A stretch of DNA of 64,000 nt from Pseudobdellovibrionaceae bacterium (GCA_023954155.1 JAMLIO010000004.1:64436-128435); one strand, 5' to 3'. Counted from the stretch's first letter, positions 9,243 through 18,641 are shown. Translations and numbers: made by a program. The notes: generated by a model not told the origin, from the sequence alone.

Positions 9243-9859
9243 ACTTTCTCCCCTAAGAATGTTGTCTTTAAACGGCAAGAACGGCCTTAAAGATATGCCT
9301 CTAATGGCGAATATTGCTCTAGAAATCAATGAAAAACCCCCAGTGGCCCATCGCAGCCTCCGTCAACGCGCTCAAGCTGCATCTGAGTGTAGACAGACCC
9401 CATGTGTGCTGCCGCTTGAACGACTTGTTGGGATTCAAATCACTCTGAATGTTCAGGGTGGTTAGACTCAAATCCAACCCGCGTCCGTGCCAAAAGCCCA
9501 TCTTTCACTCTGAACGTTCAGAGTGGTTTGGGCCTCAGCGAGTTTGTGGGTGAATAGAACCTTGGACGATAATCAGTACGTTCAGGGTTATTTGAGTCTC
9601 AGTGGGTAGATGATATCTAAGTCATTGAAATTGAGCGACAAATGGTGAAAAAATCTCAAAAAATCCAAAGCAGTATTGAAAACTAATAGACAGTGGTTAT
9701 CAAAAAATATACAAGAAATGCTAACCGAATCCGCAGCTTTAGTGAGGGGTTAAAATTAGAGCGGTACAGGGTTTGGGGCGTTGGGTATATTCATGCTGTG
9801 TTTGATTTATGTTAAATCACAGGCTTTAATAAGTACCATTTAGTTTTAAGAGGTGGGGT
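9243..9859. other. 617-bp gap with palindromic repeats upstream of the TonB operon
   Basis: No convincing gene. It holds the promoter of the minus-strand secreted protein at its left end, three GAACGTT palindromes (9442-9588), and the leader of the TonB-dependent receptor at its right end. Open frames here contain the repeat-encoded LNIQ/LNVQ peptide and look like chance. Confidence 0.6.
9442..9588. repeat. Three dispersed GAACGTT palindromes
   Basis: Copies are at 9442-9459 (one base off symmetry), 9506-9525 (CACTCTGAACGTTCAGAGTG, perfect over 20 bp) and 9578-9588 (half copy ACGTTCAGGGT). Each is followed by GGT-rich or GTTATTT sequence, as in the HNH-gene copy and the fourth unit of the 4613-4748 array. 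Spacing is irregular, about 65-70 bp. They could be regulator sites or a small dispersed repeat. Confidence 0.75.
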
Positions 9860-12493
9860 TTGATTTTTAAAGCAATAAATTGTCACTCTTTCGGTTTTCT
9901 TACAAATATTAAAACCATAATATGTTATTGTCTGAATGGTTTTGCTCACATCAAAACAGTGTTGATATGTTTTACCGTTTTTTTAAGTCTCTGTGTGTCT
10001 TTGGCCCACGCTCAATCCGATGGACAAAATGCTTCAGATTCCGATGCCTTAGTGGAAACAGAACAAGTCATCTCTAGCCGTTTAAAGAAAATGGACATCG
10101 GTGGCCCTTCCCCAGAAGTGGTGATCTCTGGTGCTGATATTGCCAGAGCTGGTTATAACTCTATCTCTGATTTACTTCGTGATAACCCTATTTCTTCTTT
10201 TGGTGCAGCGAAAGAGACTTCGGGACTGGCTGCTCGTGCAGGGCTTGCCACAATCGACATCCGCGGTATGGGAGCTTCAAATACACTGGTGCTTTTAAAT
10301 GGGATGCGTATGGCTCCCATTTCAGGCGGTGATACTGTGGATATGAACCGTATCCCTGTGTCCATCGTCAAAGAGATCCGTATCATCAAAGATGACCTTT
10401 CAAGTATTTACGGGTCTGACGCCATTGGTGGAGTTGTGGATGTGATCACTCACGATGCTTACAACCACCTTACAGTTTCGGGCGGAGTGACTGTTTCGGA
10501 ATTAGGTGGGGGAAACAGATACGATTTTAATATTATTGGTGGATCAAGTTCAGCGACAACCAGTACGTTTTATTCACTTTCTCATCGTCAGAATAATGAG
10601 ATCTTTGCTAACCAAAGAGAATGGAGTCGCGAAGGTGTGAGTACAACGGGTAGCCCAGGTTCATATATGAACGTGAATGACCCTGGAGTGTGGTACACTG
10701 ATCCTAATTGTACAACGGTCATGGATGCTGGCCCGCAAGGAAATTTCTGTACCTTTAATTATGCAAGATACTCCACCACTTTGCCTAAACTGACTCAGAC
10801 TGCGGCTTTTGCCCGTATGGAACATCGTTTATCTGATTTTATGACGTTCTACACTGAGGCTCTGTTTAATCGTAACCGTACAACGTATGTAATGGCTCCA
10901 GCTCCTGGGATTTTTAATATTCCAGGTGCAGTAGCGGATGGTTTTGGTTTACCCAACCACATTGCAGGCAGTGACATTCAGGTTCGGTATAGAATGTTGG
11001 AGCTTGGAAATCGTGTGGATGATCAAGAGAATAATTTTCTAGGTCTAACATCAGGTTTTAAATGGGATTTTCTTGATACATGGACGGCTAAACTGGCTGG
11101 AACCTATGGTAGAGAGAAAAATGATGCTGTTGGTGTAGGTAACGCTGTGGCGGCATCATTAGAACGTTTGATTCAAGATGGGAGCTTTAATCCTTTTGCA
11201 CCTGCGGGTTCCAGAGGGGATGTGAGTTCTGCGGTTTATCAAACTTGGTCAAAACAGGTTTCAAATTTTTATATGGCTGACCTTCAGCTTGAAGGGGAAA
11301 TTCTAGAAGTTGCAGGTAAGCCTGTGGTTTTAACTGTGGGTCAATCCTATATGGAGCGTGATTATGACAATCGTGTGGACGCTCTTTCTAAAAGACAAGA
11401 AACATTTACGGGTGCAGGATCTGACGGTTATGCAGAAAGAACTGTGCACAGTACGTACGGACAACTGACTGCTAAACCTTTCAGTCGATTGGATTTGTTT
11501 TTATCAGGCCGTTACGACAAATTTAGTGATTTCGGGGATACATTTAACCCTAAATTTGGTTTTAAATTCAGAATTGATGATGATCTGATGTTAAGAGGGA
11601 CTGTGGGTACAGGTTATAAAGCGCCTGCTCTTGCGACCTTATACGCTTCACAATCTGAAAGTTATATTACGTTTGTGGATTGGTATGCCTGTGAACAAGA
11701 AAGAACTCTTGGTGGAGCAACTCCATCGTGCTCACCGCAGCAGTATAGAACTGTATATGGGGGAAATCCCAACTTAAAAGAGATCACCAGTTTTTCTTAT
11801 AATACAGGCTTAGTTTATAATCCCAGTTCAAACTTTGATATCAACTTGGACTTTTGGTCGATTGTGATGAAGGGACTGTCTTGGGGCGCAAGTGGCGGAG
11901 CACTTGAGGATGTGACAAGGGCAGAGTTGGCAGGAATCACGCCTGATGCTTACGGAATCCACATGAATCGTACTGCGGGAGGGTACTTGGATGCTACAAA
12001 TCCAATTATAGCTCCTAGTATGAATATTGGAGAAAGGAAAACAGCAGGTTTAGATTTAGAACTCAACTGGGCTTTGCCTGCACCTGTGGGAGTATTTAGG
12101 ATTTCAGAAGTATTTTCGTATCGTCTATGGGATATTACAATCCCTTTCCCTGGTTTACCAGAACGTGATTACGTTAAAGAGCACTGGGTGAGCCGTTGGC
12201 GTAATCAGTTGCGCTTGGGTTATCAACTAGCAGGGCATGATTTTGGCTTTATTGTGGTTTCAACAGATAAGTACTTAAACGCTCTGCAATCAGGATATGT
12301 GGATGGGTTCCATCGTTTAGATTTTGCCTACAATTATTCAGGATTTGAAAATGCCAGTTTCACTTTAGGGGTTCAAAACTTGTTACGCTTAACACCTCCT
12401 CTTGATGAGACTGACCCAAACAATATGCTTAATGAGAGTCTGTACTCTCAGACAGGTCCTGTTGTTTATAGTAATTTTGTTTACCATTTTTAA
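9860..12493 (+). CDS. TonB-dependent outer-membrane receptor
   Basis: An 877-residue receptor importing an unknown ligand across the outer membrane. After a long signal peptide (hydrophobic ICFTVFLSLCVSLAHAQ) comes the plug domain (IDIRGMGASNTLVLLNGMR, then IYGSDAIGGVVDVIT) and a C-terminal beta barrel ending in VYSNFVYHF with the terminal aromatic residue required for barrel insertion. The start is a TTG preceded by AGGTGGGG, which leaves an unusually long N-region. It heads the operon encoding the energising complex, so the receptor is probably dedicated to it. The plug and barrel resemble receptors for large organic ligands (sugars, siderophores, peptides), but the substrate cannot be told. 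Confidence 0.9.
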   Translation: MIFKAINCHSFGFLTNIKTIICYCLNGFAHIKTVLICFTVFLSLCVSLAHAQSDGQNASDSDALVETEQVISSRLKKMDIGGPSPEVVISGADIARAGYNSISDLLRDNPISSFGAAKETSGLAARAGLATIDIRGMGASNTLVLLNGMRMAPISGGDTVDMNRIPVSIVKEIRIIKDDLSSIYGSDAIGGVVDVITHDAYNHLTVSGGVTVSELGGGNRYDFNIIGGSSSATTSTFYSLSHRQNNEIFANQREWSREGVSTTGSPGSYMNVNDPGVWYTDPNCTTVMDAGPQGNFCTFNYARYSTTLPKLTQTAAFARMEHRLSDFMTFYTEALFNRNRTTYVMAPAPGIFNIPGAVADGFGLPNHIAGSDIQVRYRMLELGNRVDDQENNFLGLTSGFKWDFLDTWTAKLAGTYGREKNDAVGVGNAVAASLERLIQDGSFNPFAPAGSRGDVSSAVYQTWSKQVSNFYMADLQLEGEILEVAGKPVVLTVGQSYMERDYDNRVDALSKRQETFTGAGSDGYAERTVHSTYGQLTAKPFSRLDLFLSGRYDKFSDFGDTFNPKFGFKFRIDDDLMLRGTVGTGYKAPALATLYASQSESYITFVDWYACEQERTLGGATPSCSPQQYRTVYGGNPNLKEITSFSYNTGLVYNPSSNFDINLDFWSIVMKGLSWGASGGALEDVTRAELAGITPDAYGIHMNRTAGGYLDATNPIIAPSMNIGERKTAGLDLELNWALPAPVGVFRISEVFSYRLWDITIPFPGLPERDYVKEHWVSRWRNQLRLGYQLAGHDFGFIVVSTDKYLNALQSGYVDGFHRLDFAYNYSGFENASFTLGVQNLLRLTPPLDETDPNNMLNESLYSQTGPVVYSNFVYHF

Positions 12494-12537
12494 GAAGATT
12501 TTTAAAACTTGTTAAGAGTTTAATAAAGGGATGAAAG

Positions 12538-13365
12538 ATGAATTTAAAGGATAGTAGAAAAAATAAGCTGTGTGTTGCGATTTTGGCAATGCTTGTTGTG
12601 CTTCCCACTTTTGCCAGTACGGTGAAAAGTGTGACAGAAGAACAAGGAACTAACATTAAGGCAGCTAAGGATTCACAAAAGACAGTGAACGCCATATCAG
12701 ATGAATCTCAGGCTCTAAGAAATGAATATCGTCAGATTTTACAGGCCATTGAAAACAACAAAACTTATAATCAACAGCTTCGTGACCTGATTGAATCACA
12801 AAAGATCGAGATGGCACAGATCGAAGAAGATATCGAAAAGATCAAAGACACCACTCGTAATATTACTCCTTTGATGACCAAGATGAAGGACTCTTTAGCA
12901 GAGTTTGTAAATCTTGATTTGCCATTTTTACAAGAAGAGCGTCAAAAGAGATTGAAAAATCTGGATGAGCTTTTTGTAAAATCAGGAGTGAGTGTTTCTG
13001 AAAAGTACAGAAAAGTTTTGGAAGCTTATTTGGTTGAAAGTGAATACGGTCAAACCTTAGAGGCTTACAAAGACAGTATGGATTTGGATGGGACTAAAGT
13101 GACTGTGGATTTTTTAAAGGTAGGTCGTATAGGTTTATACTATTTGACGAAAGACGGTAAAAAAGGAGGCGTTTGGAATCCTGAAAGCCAAAAATGGCTA
13201 CCCCTCACCTCATCTCAGAGAAACCATGTCAAGGGTGCACTTAAAGTAGCTTTAAAGCAAACATCACCCAGCCTTCTTACATTACCTGTATACAAAACTT
13301 CGACCAAAGAGGTGGCTGTAGAAAGCATGTCTTTAACCCCTTCTTCACAGACTGAGGTGCAATAA
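12538..13365 (+). CDS. DUF3450 periplasmic coiled-coil protein of the TonB2-type system
   Basis: 275 residues: signal peptide (LCVAILAMLVVLPTFAS), then a coiled coil to about residue 110 (ALRNEYRQILQAIENNKTYNQQ, QIEEDIEKIKDT), then the LDLPFLQEERQKRL and GLYYLTKDGKKGGVW motifs of the DUF3450 family. In Vibrio-type loci this protein accompanies TtpC, ExbB2, ExbD2 and TonB2. Here it has the same order and ends one base into the next gene's ATG, showing translational coupling. It probably couples the ExbBD motor to the periplasm; its exact role is unknown. Confidence 0.85.
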   Translation: MNLKDSRKNKLCVAILAMLVVLPTFASTVKSVTEEQGTNIKAAKDSQKTVNAISDESQALRNEYRQILQAIENNKTYNQQLRDLIESQKIEMAQIEEDIEKIKDTTRNITPLMTKMKDSLAEFVNLDLPFLQEERQKRLKNLDELFVKSGVSVSEKYRKVLEAYLVESEYGQTLEAYKDSMDLDGTKVTVDFLKVGRIGLYYLTKDGKKGGVWNPESQKWLPLTSSQRNHVKGALKVALKQTSPSLLTLPVYKTSTKEVAVESMSLTPSSQTEVQ

Positions 13366-14711
13366 TGAAAACAGTATTTAGTTTTTTAACATTGATTTTT
13401 GTGGTTACTGGGTTTTCTTTCAGTGCTTGGTCGAATGAAAAGTTAGACTCTTTATTGCAAAAAGTTTTACAAGAAAGAAGTGAAGAATCACAGATTTGGA
13501 AAGAACGAGAAGCCGAGTTTTTAAAAGAAAAAAATCAACAAGCAGCTCTAGTGGCTAAAGCCAAAAAAGAACTTAAAGATATCGAAGCTGTTGGGAATCA
13601 ACTCAGTAAAGTATATGAAACCAATGAAACTCAACTTCGCGAATTAGAAGAAAATAAAAGCACAGTTATGGGTGCGTTTGGTGAACTTTATGGTGTTGTA
13701 CGTCAGATGTCTGGGGACTTTTTTACCCAAATTCAATACTCACCAACATCAGCACAGAAGCACGATCGTTTTAAGACGTTACAATCTCTAGCGCAAACCA
13801 AGACTCTTCCCAGTTACGACCAACTTGAAAGCTTTTGGTTTATTTTGCAAGAAGAGATGACGCTGCAAGCGCAGACCGCACAATTTACGGCACAAGTTAC
13901 TGACGCCAAAGGTGTAGCTTCTCAGAAAGAACTTCAACGTGTCGGAGCCTTTAGTTTATTTACGGGCAAAAACTTCGTCAGCTATAATGGTCTTAATAAT
14001 GTCATCGAAGTGTATCCAAGACAGCCAGAAGCCAGATACACAAGAAGTTTAAGTAAATTTGCTGATGCTAAAGCTGGTGATGTGGCTTTAGTTTCATTTG
14101 ATCCAGCAAAAGGCGCTCTGCTTGAAACTTTGATTCAAGCCCCTAGTTTTTTGGAAAGAGTGGATCAGGGTGGGCTTATTGGTTACATTATTTTATTTAT
14201 CTTAGCTTTTGGAATAGTCATTTCTGCTGAACGTCTGTATTTTTATCATCAACAAGAAAAAAAGATGAAGACTCAACTTGCTAATAAGAGTAACCCAGAC
14301 TTGAGTACTCCTTTAGGTGTGCTTTTAGACTCGTTTAATACGTATAAAGATAAAGAGTCTGCGGATGTGATTTCTTTAAGACTTTCGGAAGTGATCTTGC
14401 ATGAAATGCCAAGACTACAGCGTGGACTAAGCACAATTAAAACCTTTGTGGCGGTGGCACCGTTGTTAGGACTTTTGGGGACTGTGACAGGTATGATTGT
14501 CACTTTCCAATCTATCACAATGTTCGGCTCTGGTGACCCTAAGCTTATGGCGGGAGGTATTTCTCAGGCCTTGGTGACTACGGTTCAAGGTTTATCATGT
14601 GCGATCCCACTTTTGTTAATTTATAGTTATGTGAACGGCAAGTATCTAAATATTGTGACTTTTCTAAACGAACAACTTGCTGGAATGTTAGCAGAGAAGG
14701 AAAGCAAATAA
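13365..14711 (+). CDS. ttpC: TtpC-type large ExbB-like protein
   Basis: 448 residues: signal peptide (FLTLIFVVTGFSFSAWS), a periplasmic coiled coil of about 100 residues, then a C-terminal MotA/TolQ/ExbB domain with three membrane segments (near GLIGYIILFILAFGIVI, VAVAPLLGLLGTVTGMIVTF and LVTTVQGLSCAIPLLLIYS). The conserved LLGLLGTVTGM helix is intact. This is the extra component that separates TonB2-type systems from classical ExbB/ExbD/TonB. The gene overlaps the stop of the upstream DUF3450 gene and the start of exbB by one base each. Confidence 0.9.
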   Translation: MKTVFSFLTLIFVVTGFSFSAWSNEKLDSLLQKVLQERSEESQIWKEREAEFLKEKNQQAALVAKAKKELKDIEAVGNQLSKVYETNETQLRELEENKSTVMGAFGELYGVVRQMSGDFFTQIQYSPTSAQKHDRFKTLQSLAQTKTLPSYDQLESFWFILQEEMTLQAQTAQFTAQVTDAKGVASQKELQRVGAFSLFTGKNFVSYNGLNNVIEVYPRQPEARYTRSLSKFADAKAGDVALVSFDPAKGALLETLIQAPSFLERVDQGGLIGYIILFILAFGIVISAERLYFYHQQEKKMKTQLANKSNPDLSTPLGVLLDSFNTYKDKESADVISLRLSEVILHEMPRLQRGLSTIKTFVAVAPLLGLLGTVTGMIVTFQSITMFGSGDPKLMAGGISQALVTTVQGLSCAIPLLLIYSYVNGKYLNIVTFLNEQLAGMLAEKESK

Positions 14712-15250
14712 TGTATATGTTATCTGAAGCCTTTATTAGTATTTTTGAAAAGGGAGGACCTGTGCTTATGGTTATCTTTTTTCAATTTTTGCTATTATGG
14801 TATTTTGCTTCAGAAAAAATTTTATACTTTAAAGTCGGCTTTAAAAAAGACTTTGAAGAGTTTAAAAATAAACTGTCCAAGATCACAGCCCCTAATGAAT
14901 TTTTATATGAGGCCAAAGTACAAAAAGAAACCTCACTGATTCAACAAAAGATCAAAAGGCATGTGTCTATTGTAAAGGTTCTGGTGATGGTGTGTCCTTT
15001 GTTAGGTCTATTGGGTACAGTGACGGGAATGATCTCGGTTTTTGATGTTCTATCTACTGTAGGCTCTGGTAATGCTAGAGCTATGGCCAGTGGGATTTCA
15101 AGAGCGACGATACCTACTATGGCGGGAATGATTGGAGCTTTGGGCGGATTATTTGTGATTAAAATTTTAAAAGATTATATTCGAGCAAGCACTTCGGATG
15201 TGACCGAGTACTTGCACAAAATGACTTTGGCGAAAAAGACAAAGGGTTAG
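14711..15250 (+). CDS. exbB: ExbB proton-channel subunit
   Basis: 179 residues with three membrane segments (VLMVIFFQFLLLWYFA, VLVMVCPLLGLLGTVTGMI, TIPTMAGMIGALGGLFVI) and the MotA/TolQ/ExbB signature. With ExbD it forms the inner-membrane motor that uses proton motive force to drive TonB. It overlaps ttpC by one base and is three bases from exbD. Length is short, as in the TonB2 class. Confidence 0.92.
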   Translation: MYMLSEAFISIFEKGGPVLMVIFFQFLLLWYFASEKILYFKVGFKKDFEEFKNKLSKITAPNEFLYEAKVQKETSLIQQKIKRHVSIVKVLVMVCPLLGLLGTVTGMISVFDVLSTVGSGNARAMASGISRATIPTMAGMIGALGGLFVIKILKDYIRASTSDVTEYLHKMTLAKKTKG

Positions 15251-15253
15251 ATT

Positions 15254-15673
15254 ATGGCCATTAAGTTTGATTTTATAAAAAATAGTGAAGCAGAAGAAGA
15301 GACAAACATTGATTTAACTCCCATGTTAGACATGGTATTTATTCTTTTGATCTTTTTTATTGTGTCCACATCTTTTGTGAAAGAGTCGGGGATTGAAGTG
15401 TCTAGGCCCTCTGCAAAGACAGCCCAGACCCAAGACAATGCCCATATTCTGATTGCGATCACCAGCAATGGCGAGGTTTGGATTCAGCAAAGACAAGTAG
15501 ATTTGCGTGCAGTAAGGTCCAACGTCGAACGGTTACGTGCTGAGAGCCCCGAAGGTGGGGTTGTCATTCAGGCTGATAAAGGTTCAGACACCAATACCTT
15601 AATTGAGGTGATGGATCAGGTGAAGATGGCAGGAATTGAAGACATTTCTATTGCAGCTAAAAGACAAGAGTAG
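15254..15673 (+). CDS. exbD: ExbD motor subunit
   Basis: 139 residues, a single N-terminal membrane helix (MVFILLIFFIVSTSF) after the NIDLTPMLD motif, whose Asp is the essential proton-carrying residue of the family. The rest is periplasmic and dimerising. It is the third motor gene of the operon and lies between exbB and tonB with spacings of three and eight bases. Confidence 0.93.
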   Translation: MAIKFDFIKNSEAEEETNIDLTPMLDMVFILLIFFIVSTSFVKESGIEVSRPSAKTAQTQDNAHILIAITSNGEVWIQQRQVDLRAVRSNVERLRAESPEGGVVIQADKGSDTNTLIEVMDQVKMAGIEDISIAAKRQE

Positions 15674-15681
15674 GTCAGACT

Positions 15682-16350
15682 TTGAATAAAAAGTGGAGTT
15701 TAAAAATCTTAAAAACATCGGCTTTAGTAATGGCACCCGTTATTACGGTAGCTTTGTTTGTACTCATGGGAGTTTTGATCTTTCAAGATCCTAATTTTCG
15801 TTTGGAAAAGACAAAACACACTCATATCAATTTCTTGCGATCTTACAAAGAGACCCAAGTTGAGGCTTTAGATCGTAAAAAACCAGAAAAACCTCAAGAA
15901 CTTAATCAAGAGACCTTGGCCCCGCCTGTGTCAGTACAACAGACTCAACAAAGCCAAATGCCACAAAATTTTCAATCTTTTGAAACCTTTGACTCCACGG
16001 ATTTTAGTGGCGGTGTTGCTGTGAGTGGTGTTGGTGGTGTGACAGGTGCAGGGGTGTCTACAGGTAACAGTGGTTTGACACCTTTAGTGCGTGTACAATG
16101 CGATCCTCCTCGCCAAGCTAAAATTGAAGGAATTAAGGGTTCTATCACGCTCAGATATAATGTGAATACCAATGGAATGGTGGAACATGTAGAAGTGGTG
16201 GATAGCAAACCCGCTCGAGTTTTTGATCAAAATTGCATCAGAGCCATGTTACAGTGGAGATACAAACCTAAAATGCTTGATGGAAAACCTATCGCAGTAA
16301 ATGGGAATCAATTTACATTTACTTTCGATTACTCTAAGGAGACGAACTGA
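15682..16350 (+). CDS. tonB: TonB energy-transducing protein
   Basis: 222 residues: N-terminal membrane anchor (ALVMAPVITVALFVLMGVLIF), a Pro/Gln/Gly-rich periplasm-spanning linker, and a C-terminal TonB domain (SITLRYNVNTNGMVEHVEVVDSKP cut here at its core, ending in WRYKPKMLDGKP). The start is TTG, eight bases after an AGG element. Its last base is shared with the ATG of the following TPR gene. It is expected to contact the TonB box of the receptor at 9860. Confidence 0.92.
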   Translation: MNKKWSLKILKTSALVMAPVITVALFVLMGVLIFQDPNFRLEKTKHTHINFLRSYKETQVEALDRKKPEKPQELNQETLAPPVSVQQTQQSQMPQNFQSFETFDSTDFSGGVAVSGVGGVTGAGVSTGNSGLTPLVRVQCDPPRQAKIEGIKGSITLRYNVNTNGMVEHVEVVDSKPARVFDQNCIRAMLQWRYKPKMLDGKPIAVNGNQFTFTFDYSKETN

Positions 16351-17786
16351 TGAAAACTGCCTTAGTGTGTCTTCTTATTGTATTGGGTGCGAATCCCATT
16401 TGGGCGAATATAAAAGCACCAGGTGCCCAAGATCAAAGTGAAGGCCATGAGAGTGATCAGAGTCAAGAAAACGCTGTGAACCCACTTGCACCAGAAGGGT
16501 CACTTTCACAGGACAAAGACTCGCCGCAGACGAAGTCTGGTGCTAATAAAGAGTCTAAGTCTCTTACCGCAGAAGAGATTGTTAAGCATAAAGTTTCAGA
16601 AGATGAGAAGAAAAAAATTGCAGCTGAAGCTGAGGTGATTAAAGCCAGATGGAGTAAAAAGATGCCTAGAAGTGTATCTTTAGCCACCTCTAAAAGACAG
16701 CTTCGGGCACAAAAATATTTAGCTTCTAAAAATTATAAAGGAGCGATTTCAGTTTTAGACAAAGTGCTGTCGCGTTCCAGCACAGAAGATTATGAAAGAG
16801 CAAAAACATTAGTGCTGATGGCCCAAGCATATATGAGTGAGACTAAAAATGCCGAAGCAGAGGCCTCTGTGGTGGAAGCGATTCGACTTGAAAGCTTAGG
16901 ATATCATGAGGCTTGTGATGCTTTGCTTTTTCTGGCTCAAATACAATTGATCACACGTAACTTTAAAGAGTCCCAAGTGAATGCTTTGAAGTACATCCAT
17001 ATTGCGCCTACAAAAGTCCCTGCTGCTTACATTATGTTAGGGACTATTCAGTATGAATTACAAGAGTTTCAAGATGCGCAAAAATCAGTAGAAACAGCTT
17101 TGTCACTGACTAAAGAACCGCAAGAGACATGGTTGTTTTTTGCTTCTGCAGTATTTGCAAAAAACAAAGCGTATCAGAAATCGGAAAACATTTTAAAAGG
17201 TCTTTTAGAAAAACGTCAGAATAATAAAAACTATTGGATGGCTTTAGTCGGAGTTTTATTTGAACAAGAAAAATTAGATGAGGCTCTGAGATATTATGAG
17301 TTGGCTGAAAAGTCAGGACTGATTAAGTCCACTGGTGAGATCAACAATCGAGCTTCGTTATTTGCGGGCCTAGAGATCCCTTATAAAGCGGCAGCCATCA
17401 TCGAACATGGTTTAGACACTGGAAAGCTTGAAAAAAATCGCAGGAATTATGAAAACCTAGCCAACAACTGGTTTATGGCTAGAGAATATGAAAAGGCCAT
17501 TGCAGCTTACCAAAAAGCCAGTGAAAAATCTGAAAATGGTGAAATTGATATTTTACTAGGGCAAGTCTACCTTGAAAAAGAAGACTGGACACAAGCGGAA
17601 AAATCTTTCAAAGCCGCTCTTAAAAAAGGCAAACTCAAACAACGTGAAGGTCACGCTCTGATTGGTCTAGGAATGGCCACTTACTTCCAAGACGATAAAG
17701 AAAGTGCGCTGAAGTACTTCAACCGCGCTGTAAACTACAAAGCCCAAAAAGAAGCCGCCTCAAAATGGCTAAGCTACCTAAAGTAA
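16350..17786 (+). CDS. TPR-repeat periplasmic protein of the TonB2-type operon
   Basis: 478 residues with a signal peptide (VCLLIVLGANPIWA), an acidic Gln/Asp/Ser-rich stretch to about residue 90, and at least eight tetratricopeptide-like helical pairs in the rest. It is the last gene of the receptor-TonB operon and overlaps tonB by one base. TPR proteins in this position are part of the standard TonB2/TtpC layout and probably scaffold the complex. It ends 20 bp from the convergent tlpA-like gene with no clear terminator between them. Confidence 0.88.
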   Translation: MKTALVCLLIVLGANPIWANIKAPGAQDQSEGHESDQSQENAVNPLAPEGSLSQDKDSPQTKSGANKESKSLTAEEIVKHKVSEDEKKKIAAEAEVIKARWSKKMPRSVSLATSKRQLRAQKYLASKNYKGAISVLDKVLSRSSTEDYERAKTLVLMAQAYMSETKNAEAEASVVEAIRLESLGYHEACDALLFLAQIQLITRNFKESQVNALKYIHIAPTKVPAAYIMLGTIQYELQEFQDAQKSVETALSLTKEPQETWLFFASAVFAKNKAYQKSENILKGLLEKRQNNKNYWMALVGVLFEQEKLDEALRYYELAEKSGLIKSTGEINNRASLFAGLEIPYKAAAIIEHGLDTGKLEKNRRNYENLANNWFMAREYEKAIAAYQKASEKSENGEIDILLGQVYLEKEDWTQAEKSFKAALKKGKLKQREGHALIGLGMATYFQDDKESALKYFNRAVNYKAQKEAASKWLSYLK

Positions 17787-17805
17787 ATATATAAATATTT
17801 ACCGT

Positions 17806-18339
17806 TTAAAAGTGTTCTTGGATGAGGGATTGGATTTTTGAGCTTTGCCATTGGGTCGCCCCCTCCATTTTGAGAAGGATATTGCCTTGGGCGTCGACCA
17901 GTAGGTGAGAAGGTAGGACTTCTAGTTCAAACTTTTCTACAAAAATATTTTCAGGATCGAAAAATAAAGGAAACTTTAGGCCATAGTTTTTATACATTTC
18001 AGTGGCTTTAGTGGAGTCTGCCTCTTGATCACAATTCACACTGATGACTTCAAAGCCTTTGTCTTTCCATTTTTGGTGTAGCTTTTGGATTTCAGGAAAT
18101 TCGGTTTTGCAGCTGGTGCACCAGGTGGCCCAGAAGCTGATCAGATTGACCTTTTTTAAATGAGGTTCAAAAGGTGTGGGACCGATGTTTTCGATCAGCT
18201 CATCTTTGGTCGTAATTTTGGTGATTTTGACCCGAAGTTGCGATTGATACCAAAGGTTTAGCACCACTATGCCGATAAGAAGTATAGCGACGAGTTTCAT
18301 CCATAAAAAAGGCTGTTTCCAAGGAGAGGAATTTGGCAT
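17806..18339 (-). CDS. TlpA/ResA-like thiol-disulfide oxidoreductase
   Basis: 177 residues: one N-terminal membrane anchor (LVAILLIGIVVLNLWY), then a periplasmic thioredoxin fold with the active site WATWCTSCK (Cys-Thr-Ser-Cys) near residue 75 and the cis-Pro region EVLPSHLLVD. Such proteins reduce disulfides in the periplasm, for example in cytochrome c maturation or peptidoglycan enzymes, but no cytochrome genes are nearby. The first 13 codons may be untranslated, since another ATG at 18300 starts right at the membrane helix. Its 5' end overlaps the divergent small gene at 18333. Confidence 0.88.
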   Translation of the reverse strand: MPNSSPWKQPFLWMKLVAILLIGIVVLNLWYQSQLRVKITKITTKDELIENIGPTPFEPHLKKVNLISFWATWCTSCKTEFPEIQKLHQKWKDKGFEVISVNCDQEADSTKATEMYKNYGLKFPLFFDPENIFVEKFELEVLPSHLLVDAQGNILLKMEGATQWQSSKIQSLIQEHF

Positions 18340-18602
18340 CTTTAAAACCTAGATCGAATGTGAAAGGAAGTCAAAGCACTCAAGTGCTAAGAGACCCGAA
18401 TGACCCTCGTTTACAAGGTCAGCGCGGTCAATTGGTCATTGAGTATGTTTTGCTTCTTGCCATGGTGACCACCATTGGAATGCTTTTGATCACTTTAATG
18501 GTGGGCCGAGGTGGTGTGGGTCAGGGTGGAACTCCAGGACTGATTGTGCAGCAGTGGATGGCTCTTGTGAACGCTGTGGTCAGTGATATGCCTGACAACT
18601 AG
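18333..18602 (+). CDS. Small pilin-like (TadE/Flp-type) membrane protein
   Basis: 89 residues. A basic N-terminus is followed by GQRGQLVIEYVLLLAMVTTIGMLLITLMV (shown to its key residues: Gly-Gln, then Glu five positions into a hydrophobic helix), the arrangement of type IV/Flp and TadE pilin-like signals. The rest is Gly-rich. The start is TTG with AAGGAGAGG just upstream, so the gene shares seven bases with the start of the divergent tlpA-like gene. It precedes glpK by 39 bp. The assignment rests on the helix motif only. Confidence 0.6.
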   Translation: MASLKPRSNVKGSQSTQVLRDPNDPRLQGQRGQLVIEYVLLLAMVTTIGMLLITLMVGRGGVGQGGTPGLIVQQWMALVNAVVSDMPDN

Positions 18603-18641
18603 TAGCTTGCCCAAAGGTGAGGCTCACGTTTAGATGGTGTT

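Noticed and set aside
9319-9501. Minus-strand 60-codon ORF upstream of the small secreted protein
   Set aside because: It contains the repeat-encoded LNIQ peptide, has no signal or conserved motif and no ribosome-binding site.
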